From assembly GCA_005786915.1 (NCBI GenBank), contig SYCM01000095.1:1-6216 (forward strand): 6,216 bases of DNA, read 5' to 3'. Shown piece after piece: positions 1 to 5,473 of this stretch. Position numbers and translations under genes: made by a program. The notes beneath the pieces are model-generated. The model was given only the letters and a program-made list of their open reading frames with translations. It searched no databases and was not told the DNA's origin. The stretch comes from Bacteroidota bacterium (GTDB lineage Bacteria; Bacteroidota; Bacteroidia; Flavobacteriales; Schleiferiaceae). Every line of letters starts with the position of its first letter. The stretch's first letter is position 1.

Positions 1-916
1 GAAGGGTTCCTTGGTCGGTACGCACAACAAACGAGCCGGCAAAACCCCGGCGTCCGCTGGGCAGCAACGCCCCCAAGTGGTCGCGGCGGCGCGAGGCCAA
101 GCCGTCGGTGCGCCAAGTGACCGGATTTACCACCGCATAGCGGTCGCCAAACTTCTCGGGATAGTAATCCTGTCCGTAGGTGCGCCAGTTGAGGTAACAG
201 TGCGTTTGGTCCGGCTGCGTGCAGAGCGGCAGCCCGTCGAGCTCCTTGAGTTCCACCACGTTGCCCACGAGGTAGGCCAGCCTAAGGCGCTCGCGCAGCT
301 CGGGATTGGGTAAGATGACCTCCTTGAGCAGGCGCTTGGCGTGGTCCGTGCCTTGGCTGTGCGAAGCGAGTACAAACGTTTGACTTGCGGGCTGCAGCTC
401 GACGAAGCGCAAAAACGCCCGGCGCACGTCCTGGTAGGCCGAGTCAAAGGCCACGAAGGCCAGCGCCAGTTGGGCGGAGTCGTGGGTGTAGTAGCCGTCG
501 AGCTTCATCTGCCGGTAGTGCGGTGCCCAGACGTGGCCGATTCCGTTGAAGACCGCTGCCTGGTTGGCCAAGGTGCCTTCGTCGACCTGCTGGCGGTAGG
601 TGGCGTCGTAGATGTCGGCGTTCCACTTCGGCCCGACCTCGTAGTGGGTGGGGTAGACGAAGAAGGTGGGGATGCCAGCGCCCGCAAAAGTTCCCGATAC
701 CCGGTCGGCAGCGGCTACGCGGCGGTCGCTTCCGTCCACGAGGTCGGGGTGGGCCGCCCAGGCGTCGAGCCGCTGGTAGTTGGGTCGCGCCGGCAAGGGA
801 TACAGCTGGCCTTGGGGGTCCGCGGCGACGGCCTTGGCGTTCCAGTCCTGCGCCGCTAGCCCAGAAACCAGAAACCAGAAACCAAAGAATGCCAGCCTAC
901 GCACGGTTCCGGGCAT
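1..916 (-). CDS. DUF3089 family exported alpha/beta-hydrolase-like protein (C-terminus cut by window edge)
   Basis: The frame is open from the ATG at 916 to the left edge, giving 305 codons with no stop; the 3' end lies outside. Seen: an N-terminal signal peptide (basic MPGTVRR, then a Phe/Trp/Leu-rich core, cleavage plausible near LAAQ at residues 20-23); a nucleophile-elbow-like ASHSQG with Ser187; two cysteines in LC-x7-C (232 and 240) followed by W244; and VNPVTW at 263-268. This combination matches DUF3089, a family with an alpha/beta-hydrolase fold and unknown substrate. By analogy Ser187 would be the nucleophile; the matching Asp/His cannot be placed, and part of the domain probably lies beyond the edge. 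The start overlaps the upstream membrane-protein gene by 20 bases. A GTG at 904 would shorten this to 8 bases and still leave a good signal peptide, so the start is uncertain. It is the last visible gene of the minus-strand cluster. The product is probably periplasmic or an outer-surface esterase or lipase, which is inferred. Confidence 0.85.
   Translation of the reverse strand, partial: MPGTVRRLAFFGFWFLVSGLAAQDWNAKAVAADPQGQLYPLPARPNYQRLDAWAAHPDLVDGSDRRVAAADRVSGTFAGAGIPTFFVYPTHYEVGPKWNADIYDATYRQQVDEGTLANQAAVFNGIGHVWAPHYRQMKLDGYYTHDSAQLALAFVAFDSAYQDVRRAFLRFVELQPASQTFVLASHSQGTDHAKRLLKEVILPNPELRERLRLAYLVGNVVELKELDGLPLCTQPDQTHCYLNWRTYGQDYYPEKFGDRYAVVNPVTWRTDGLASRRRDHLGALLPSGRRGFAGSFVVRTDQGTL
864..884. 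repeat. Three perfect copies of a 7-base direct repeat (AGAAACC) inside the DUF3089 signal-peptide codons
   Basis: AGAAACC occurs three times head to tail on the plus strand. On the coding strand it reads GGTTTCT three times and encodes part of the hydrophobic core of the signal peptide. Because 7 is not a multiple of 3, the copies are read in all three frames (G-F-W-F-L-V-S). Gain or loss of one copy would shift the frame soon after the start codon. Three copies is a short tract, so it may simply be chance in a Phe/Leu/Trp-rich segment. Confidence 0.9.
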
Positions 917-1448
917 GCATCCATCCGCCCAGGGCGCCAACGACGGACCAGGGAACGACGGCGTCAATCAAGTGCACGACGTGGTCGGGAATGTCGTACC
1001 AGACGTGGTCGCTGTAGATGAAGTAGGTGTAGCCAATGTAGGCGAGCACGAGGGTGACCAAGGCTCCGCGACCGGCGCTCACGTTCCGAAGCTGGCCCAG
1101 CAGCCAAAAGAGGAGGCCGGCGATCGCGACGTTGCTGCTGAATCCGCGCAGCAAGGGCTTGACCATGTCGGTATCTTGGGCGGGGTGCCAAACCACGTGG
1201 GCCCAAGGCTTGCCCTCGCGGGAAGCCATGAAGGCCTCGCGCTGCTCGGGCGTGGCGTCGGGGCCTGGCTGGCCCAGCATGTAGCCGGCGTCGTCGAGGC
1301 CATAGGCGGCCAAGTCGGCGAGGATGCGGTCTTGCATCGGATGGTAGCGCTGGTCCGCCTCGTGAAGGTTGACGGCGGCAAACGACAGAAATTGCCAGAA
1401 GAACAAAACTGTTCCGGCGACGAAGGCAAAAATCAGGGTGTTTTTCAT
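897..1448 (-). CDS. Conserved hypothetical multi-pass membrane protein (183 aa)
   Basis: Function is not known. I chose the ATG at 1448 (MKNTLIFAFV) rather than the in-frame GTG at 1493, because it starts directly at a hydrophobic helix and overlaps the upstream stop codon as ATGA. Hydrophobic segments lie at about residues 4-25, 103-120, 128-145 and 154-176. Between the first two is a soluble stretch of roughly 75 residues containing Y35-HPMQD, a Pro/Asp/Glu-rich part, GKPWAHVVWHPAQD (79-92) and RGF (101-103). With the N-terminus inside, the long stretch would face the periplasm. The fourth helix region is His/Asp-rich at its start (DHVVHLIDAVVPW, 155-167). I recall similar proteins with a W-Q-x-L-S first helix and a GKPW...HPA motif as uncharacterised proteins in many Bacteroidota, but no family name comes with confidence. 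It lies between the DinB gene and the DUF3089 gene and overlaps both. Confidence 0.8.
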   Translation of the reverse strand: MKNTLIFAFVAGTVLFFWQFLSFAAVNLHEADQRYHPMQDRILADLAAYGLDDAGYMLGQPGPDATPEQREAFMASREGKPWAHVVWHPAQDTDMVKPLLRGFSSNVAIAGLLFWLLGQLRNVSAGRGALVTLVLAYIGYTYFIYSDHVWYDIPDHVVHLIDAVVPWSVVGALGGWMHARNRA

Positions 1449-1942
1449 AGGGAGGGAAGTTGAATGTGCGCTAAATGGTGGTCGCCGTGCCAAGCATACA
1501 TCTGCACGACTTCGCGAATCGGAACCGTGCGCAGAAGTTCCGGGTGGTCATATCGGCGGTCCAACTCACTGTCATTCAGGGACTTCAAGAGGGGGACCAC
1601 TCGGCCGTGTACGGCCGCGATGAGTTGCAGCGAAAGCTCCACCGGGCCGTCGGGCAGCGTTGCCCAAGCATTCTCGTCGTAGGGCTTGACGGTGGGCTCG
1701 TCTTCGGTCAGGGCGAGCTTGATGCGCACGTACATGTTCAGGTGGCTGTCTGCCACGTGGTGCACGACAGTCCGGCGGGTCCATCCGCCTTCGCGATAGG
1801 GGGCGTCGCGAAGTTCCGAAGAGCAGGCGTCCCATGCCGTCGAGAGGCGCTGGGGGAAGGATTTTAAACGCTGAATAAAGGGAGTCAGGTCCGTCTCCAA
1901 AGAACGGTACCCAAACCGACCGATGGGAAATTGACGTTCCAT
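1445..1942 (-). CDS. YfiT-like DinB-superfamily metal-dependent enzyme (putative bacillithiol transferase)
   Basis: This 165-residue protein has the full length of the YfiT branch of the DinB/YfiT four-helix-bundle superfamily. Seen: YREGGWTRRTVVHHVADSH at 49-67; N69 and R73-x-KLALTEDEPTVKPYDE running to residue 90; W93; and YAWHGDHHLAHI at 149-160. In Bacillus YfiT three histidines bind a metal ion; the matching residues here should be H67, H152 and H156, all present. Family members are annotated as putative metal-dependent hydrolases or bacillithiol S-transferases that conjugate the low-molecular-weight thiol bacillithiol to electrophiles in the cytoplasm. The exact substrate cannot be read from sequence. 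There is no signal peptide. The ATG shares one base with the stop codon of the upstream DUF6150 gene (TAATG), and the TGA overlaps the next start codon (ATGA), so translation is probably coupled on both sides. No Shine-Dalgarno sequence is visible. Confidence 0.92.
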   Translation of the reverse strand: MERQFPIGRFGYRSLETDLTPFIQRLKSFPQRLSTAWDACSSELRDAPYREGGWTRRTVVHHVADSHLNMYVRIKLALTEDEPTVKPYDENAWATLPDGPVELSLQLIAAVHGRVVPLLKSLNDSELDRRYDHPELLRTVPIREVVQMYAWHGDHHLAHIQLPSL

Positions 1943-2274
1943 TAGTAGAAGAGGTGTTTTTTAGCGGCCGTCCGCCAACCCGCTTGGGATTCGTACTTCA
2001 CAAAAAAGATTTTGAGGTCGGCTTGGGAGGCATAGTCCACAAAGAACAGTTTTTTTTGGGCTTGCGACGCATAGGGGACCCAAAACCACTTGCCCACATT
2101 CCCTTTCGCTTGCGACGCGTAGGGAACCTTAAAAACCTTGAGGTCCGCTTGCGACTCATAGTCGACGACAAAAACCTTGACGTCGGCCTGCGACGCGTAG
2201 TCGACGGTATGCACTGCTTGTCCGGCCGCACTTAAACCCCCAACTGCGAGCAAAAAACTGAGCATCTTGTTCAT
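1942..2274 (-). CDS. DUF6150 family secreted short-repeat protein (110 aa)
   Basis: I chose the ATG at 2274 because it gives a clean signal peptide (MNKMLSFLLAVGGLSAAGQA, cleavage plausible after residue 20); another Met codon lies at 2265. The longer in-frame extension to 2460 would run through the divergent gene's start and encodes an Arg-rich, non-signal-like sequence. The mature part is almost wholly six copies of a 13-residue unit of the type V-x-Y-[AE]-S-Q-A-D-x-K-x-F, with Y-x-S-Q-A at residues 26-30, 39-43, 52-56, 68-72, 81-85 and 94-98. The fourth copy is displaced by three extra residues (KGNVGKWF). The tail AGWRTAAKKHLFY, with GWR and KKHL, is the kind of ending I recall for DUF6150. 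The strict hydrophobic/polar alternation suggests short beta strands. From memory this family has been associated with a seven-crossing knotted fold ('Septknot'); I cannot check that here. Function is unknown. It is the first gene of the four-gene cluster and has lower G+C (52% in 1981-2220) than its neighbours. Confidence 0.88.
   Translation of the reverse strand: MNKMLSFLLAVGGLSAAGQAVHTVDYASQADVKVFVVDYESQADLKVFKVPYASQAKGNVGKWFWVPYASQAQKKLFFVDYASQADLKIFFVKYESQAGWRTAAKKHLFY
1981..2199 (-). repeat. Six degenerate tandem coding repeats (Y-x-S-Q-A units) of the DUF6150 gene
   Basis: The six Y-x-S-Q-A modules are visible at DNA level as recurring GACTACGCGTCGCAGGC-like words on the minus strand, diverged at third positions. 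Unit spacing is 39 bases, except for one 48-base interval between the third and fourth copies. The sequence divergence between units argues for old duplication under protein-level selection rather than a young, unstable tandem array. Confidence 0.8.
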
Positions 2275-2323
2275 GCGTACCAAGTTAAACACCCGAGCAC
2301 GGTCTTCTACGTACCTTGCTTCT
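2275..2323. promoter_or_regulatory. Divergent intergenic spacer, probably holding or flanked by promoters in both directions
   Basis: Only 49 bases separate the DUF6150 start (minus) from the VPS10-like gene start (plus), so at least part of the regulation of both units should lie here or in the flanking 5' coding ends. Partial matches to the Bacteroidota -7 consensus TAnnTTTG can be seen: TACCTTGC at 2312-2319 on the plus strand and TAACTTGG at 2287-2280 on the minus strand. Each would put transcription start at or almost at the start codon and has no convincing -33 element, so I do not call them as promoters. No Shine-Dalgarno sequence precedes either start. Confidence 0.35.
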
Positions 2324-5300
2324 ATGAAAATTCGCCTTTTTGCCCTCGGACTCCTCGCGACGCTGCAGCTCGCGGCCCAGACCCTGCCTGAAGACCTTCT
2401 CAAAAACCTCACGTTTCGCAGCATTGGCCCCGCCGGCATGAGCGGACGGGTCACCGCCATCGACGTGGATCCCCGCGACGAACGGGTGATTTACGCCGGC
2501 TCGGCATCGGGCGGACTCTGGAAAAGCCGCAACGCCGGCCAGTCTTGGGAACCCATTTGGGACGAGCAACCCAATCCGTCGATCGGCGCCGTGCGCGTCG
2601 ACCCCAGCAACCCCGACGTGATTTGGGTGGGCACCGGCGAAGGAAATCCGCGCAACTCGCAAACCATTGGCGGCGGACTGTTCCGCAGCCTTGACGGCGG
2701 CAAAACCTGGAAGTCCTTGGGGCTCGAAGCCACCAAGGGCATTCACCGCATTGTGGTGCATCCGCGCGACCCCAACACCGTGTGGGTGGCCGCCATTGGC
2801 CTGGCCTACGGCGACACCGAAGACCGCGGGGTCTACAAAACCTCTGACGGAGGCAAGACCTGGCGCAAAGTACTCTACCGAAACAACCGCACGGGCGCGG
2901 CCGACCTGGTGATCGACCCGGTCAACCCCAACAAGCTTTTTGCGGCCATGTGGGAGTACCGCCGTTGGCCTTGGTTCTTTAAAAGCGGCGGACCTGGCTC
3001 GGGCCTCTTCGTGAGCCACGACGGCGGCGAGACCTGGACCCAGCGCACCTCCAAAGATGGCCTGCCCGAGGGCGACCTCGGCCGCATGGGGCTGGCGGTG
3101 GCGCCCAGCCACCCCAATGTGGTGTATGCCTTAGTAGAGAACAAGGACAAAAACGCCCTCTACCGCAGCGCCGACGGCGGCGTGAACTGGAGCCGAATCA
3201 GCGACGCCGAAGACATTGGCAACCGTCCGTTCTACTACAGCGAACTGTACGTGGACCCCTTCCGCGAAAACACCATTTACTCACTTTGGACCCTCGTCAC
3301 CAAGTCAGAAGACGGCGGACGCAGCTGGAAGACCATCGCCCGCTACAGCGACATCCACCCCGACCACCACGCCCTTTGGCTGTCGCCCAAGACCCCCGGC
3401 TACCTGATTGAGGGCAACGACGGCGGACTCAACATCAGCCGCGACGGCGGCGAAAGCTGGCGCTTTGTCGAAAACCTGCCGCTCGCCCAGTTTTACCACA
3501 TTAGCGTCGACAACCAGCTGCCCTACAATGTTTACGGCGGAATGCAGGACAACGGCTCCTGGAAGGGCCCAGCCTATCACCTCAAGGGCGGAATCGGCAA
3601 CAGCGACTGGACCGAACTCTACTTTGGGGACGGATTTGACGTGCTCCCGCACGCCACGGATCCCTCAACAGTTTACGCCATGGCCCAGGAAGGCTACTTG
3701 GCCCGGGTAAACGTTTCAAACGGTTTAAAGACGTTCATCAAGCCGGTGCACCCGGAGGGCAAGGCCCTGCGTTGGCACTGGAACAGTCCGATTGCGGCCG
3801 ACCCCTTCAACCCCGATGCGCTGTACTACGGTTCGCAGCACGTGCACTACTCCACCGACCGCGGCGCCTCGTGGTCGGTCCTTTCTCCCGACCTCACGAC
3901 CAACAATCCCGAGAAGCAGAAGCACCTCGAGTCGGGCGGACTCACTTTTGACGTCACCGGCGCCGAAATGCACACCTGCCTGCTGGCCATCGCCCCGTCG
4001 GCCCTGCAAAAAGGCCTCATTTGGACCGGCAGCGACGACGGAACCGTATCGGTTACCCGCGACGGCGGCGCCACCTGGACCCGCTGCAGCATCAAGGGCA
4101 TGCCCGAAGGCGCCTGGGTGCCGCAGGTGCGCGCGAGCAGCGTGAACGCGGCCGAGGCCTGGGTGGTGGTCAATAACTACCGCCAAGGAGACTTCACTCC
4201 CTACCTCTTTCACACCAAGGATTTTGGAAAAACCTGGACCAACCTTTTGGCGAGCAACCGCCCCGACGGAATGGGCCACTGCCTCAGCGTGCTTCAGGAC
4301 CCCGTGCAGCCCACGCTGGTCTACCTCGGCACCGAAACGGGGCTATTTGTGAGCGCCAACAGCGGCAAAACCTGGCAGCGCTGGACCGGTCTGCCCGTGA
4401 TGCCGGTTCAGGACCTCGCGATTCAAGAGCGCGAGAGCGACCTCGTGCTCGGAACCTTTGGACGCGCCGCGTGGATTCTGGACGACCTGCGTCCGCTTCG
4501 CGAGGCCGCTGCCGCCAAGGGCCGCGTGCTGACGGCCTACGACGCGCCCGACGCCTTCCATTGGATTTACGCGGAGTCTGACGGCATTCGCTTTCAGGGC
4601 CACACGATGTTCCAAGGCGAAAACCGCTCCGGGGGGGCGCGCCTGAGCTACTACCTGCAGCGCGACACAGCCGACAAGGAGCTCAAAAAAGTCAAGTGGC
4701 TGCGCGTGGACGTGTACGACCCGAGCGGAGCCCGCATTCGCCGCATCGAATCCAAAGTTCCGGCCGAAAACGGCCTGCAGCGCTGGAACTGGAACCTGCG
4801 TAGCGCGGGAGTCAACCGGCCGTCGATGAGCCGCAGCGAACCCGAGAACGCCAACGATCCCGGGTACGGCCCCGAGGTGAAGCCCGGACGCTATTTGTTG
4901 GTATACGAACTCGGCACGCACCGCGACAGCGCCTACGTTACGGTTCACGACGACCCGAGAGCGCCGCAGCGCGACTGGGTCGCCCAGCACGCTTTTGAAG
5001 CCGAGGTCAACGGACTGATGAGCCGCCTCGACAGCGCGGTGACGACCCTGCGCGACGCCAAAAAGAAGCTGGAACTGCTCGACAAGCTCGTGGCGGCCAA
5101 CCCCGACACGGCAGCCACCAAGCAACTCCGTGCCGACCTCAAGGCCCAGCTCAAGTCGATCGAAGACCGCCGCATGGCGCTGTTTGGCAAAGAAGACGTG
5201 AAAGGCTACTTCGAGCAGCCCGAGACCTGGGACTGGAAGTATGGCCAGTTTTCAGGACACTACTGGAGCCTGCGCGGCGCCCCGTCGCCCAACATGCTCC

Positions 5301-5419
5301 ACGCGTGGAAGTCGGCTAAAGTCGCTACTGAAGCCGAACTCAAGGCGCTGGCCACCTGGGAGGCGGAGGTTTGGAAGCCGTTTACCGCGAAAAACGCGCA
5401 GATTCCGGGAGGCTGGTAG
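2324..5419 (+). CDS. Secreted VPS10/sortilin-like Asp-box (BNR) beta-propeller protein
   Basis: This 1031-residue protein starts at the ATG at 2324, chosen because it gives a classic signal peptide (MKIRLFALGLLATLQLAAQ); the in-frame Met at 2267 would add 19 polar residues and overlap the divergent gene. Residues of about 28-720 form a propeller with eleven S/T-x-D-x-G-x-T/S-W-type Asp boxes, at about 68, 122, 173, 231, 282, 328, 372, 510, 578, 631 and 677. Some are degenerate (SRNAGQSW, STDRGASW, TKDFGKTW, SANSGKTW). FRSIGPAGMSGRV (31-43), EGNDGGL (363-369) and GGMQDNGSW (405-413) are hallmarks of the bacterial VPS10-domain or 'glycosyl hydrolase' family, which is often so named without proven glycosidase activity. 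Residues 785-875 look like a beta-sandwich with WNWNLR at 821-826. Residues 888-950 are helical and Lys/Glu/Leu-rich, probably a coiled coil. The protein ends GGW with no evident type IX secretion C-terminal domain. It is probably periplasmic or surface-exposed; its ligand is unknown. Confidence 0.9.
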   Translation: MKIRLFALGLLATLQLAAQTLPEDLLKNLTFRSIGPAGMSGRVTAIDVDPRDERVIYAGSASGGLWKSRNAGQSWEPIWDEQPNPSIGAVRVDPSNPDVIWVGTGEGNPRNSQTIGGGLFRSLDGGKTWKSLGLEATKGIHRIVVHPRDPNTVWVAAIGLAYGDTEDRGVYKTSDGGKTWRKVLYRNNRTGAADLVIDPVNPNKLFAAMWEYRRWPWFFKSGGPGSGLFVSHDGGETWTQRTSKDGLPEGDLGRMGLAVAPSHPNVVYALVENKDKNALYRSADGGVNWSRISDAEDIGNRPFYYSELYVDPFRENTIYSLWTLVTKSEDGGRSWKTIARYSDIHPDHHALWLSPKTPGYLIEGNDGGLNISRDGGESWRFVENLPLAQFYHISVDNQLPYNVYGGMQDNGSWKGPAYHLKGGIGNSDWTELYFGDGFDVLPHATDPSTVYAMAQEGYLARVNVSNGLKTFIKPVHPEGKALRWHWNSPIAADPFNPDALYYGSQHVHYSTDRGASWSVLSPDLTTNNPEKQKHLESGGLTFDVTGAEMHTCLLAIAPSALQKGLIWTGSDDGTVSVTRDGGATWTRCSIKGMPEGAWVPQVRASSVNAAEAWVVVNNYRQGDFTPYLFHTKDFGKTWTNLLASNRPDGMGHCLSVLQDPVQPTLVYLGTETGLFVSANSGKTWQRWTGLPVMPVQDLAIQERESDLVLGTFGRAAWILDDLRPLREAAAAKGRVLTAYDAPDAFHWIYAESDGIRFQGHTMFQGENRSGGARLSYYLQRDTADKELKKVKWLRVDVYDPSGARIRRIESKVPAENGLQRWNWNLRSAGVNRPSMSRSEPENANDPGYGPEVKPGRYLLVYELGTHRDSAYVTVHDDPRAPQRDWVAQHAFEAEVNGLMSRLDSAVTTLRDAKKKLELLDKLVAANPDTAATKQLRADLKAQLKSIEDRRMALFGKEDVKGYFEQPETWDWKYGQFSGHYWSLRGAPSPNMLHAWKSAKVATEAELKALATWEAEVWKPFTAKNAQIPGGW

Positions 5420-5436
5420 GACTTCCAAAAAACCAC

Positions 5437-5470
5437 AAAAAAAGCCCCGGGCTCGCGCTCGGGGCTTTTT
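5437..5470. terminator. Bidirectional Rho-independent terminator between convergent genes
   Basis: AAAAAGCCCCG (5439-5449) pairs perfectly with CGGGGCTTTTT (5460-5470) around a 10-base loop. The G/C-rich core is followed by a T run on the plus strand, and the A run at 5437-5443 gives a seven-T run on the minus strand. It lies 17 bases after the stop of the VPS10-like gene and just beyond the helicase stop on the other strand, so it should end transcription in both directions. Confidence 0.88.
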
Positions 5471-5473
5471 CGT

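Noticed and set aside
341..1463. Plus-strand open frames (341-859 and 780-1463) opposite the DUF3089 and membrane-protein genes
   Set aside because: The minus strand carries recognisable families and a coherent overlapping gene order here; the plus frames show no motifs.
1449..1493. A 15-residue N-terminal extension of the membrane protein from a GTG at 1493
   Set aside because: It would lengthen the overlap with the DinB gene and add polar residues before the first helix, whereas the ATG at 1448 forms a standard ATGA junction.
2280..2319. TAACTTGG (minus) and TACCTTGC (plus) as Bacteroidota -7 promoter boxes
   Set aside because: Each departs from TAnnTTTG, sits within a few bases of the start codon and lacks a convincing -33 partner. 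They are mentioned only as weak candidates.
2275..2460. A 62-residue N-terminal extension of the DUF6150 protein
   Set aside because: It would overlap the start of the divergent VPS10-like gene, is Arg-rich and would bury an obvious signal peptide. The ATG at 2274 is far more plausible.
2285..3112. A 275-codon open frame on the minus strand opposite the VPS10-like gene
   Set aside because: It lies antisense to a gene with clear Asp-box motifs. Its Ala/Gly/Val/His-rich composition is what complement codons give in high-G+C DNA, and no motif or signal is recognisable.
4631..4637. A seven-base G run in the VPS10-like gene as a phase-variable or sequencing-error site
   Set aside because: The frame continues intact on both sides with family-like sequence (S-G-G-A-R), so there is no sign of a frameshift. 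A G7 run alone is expected occasionally in DNA this G+C-rich.
4343..5125. A 260-codon open frame on the minus strand opposite the 3' part of the VPS10-like gene
   Set aside because: Same reasoning: antisense shadow of a well-supported gene, low-complexity composition and no family resemblance.
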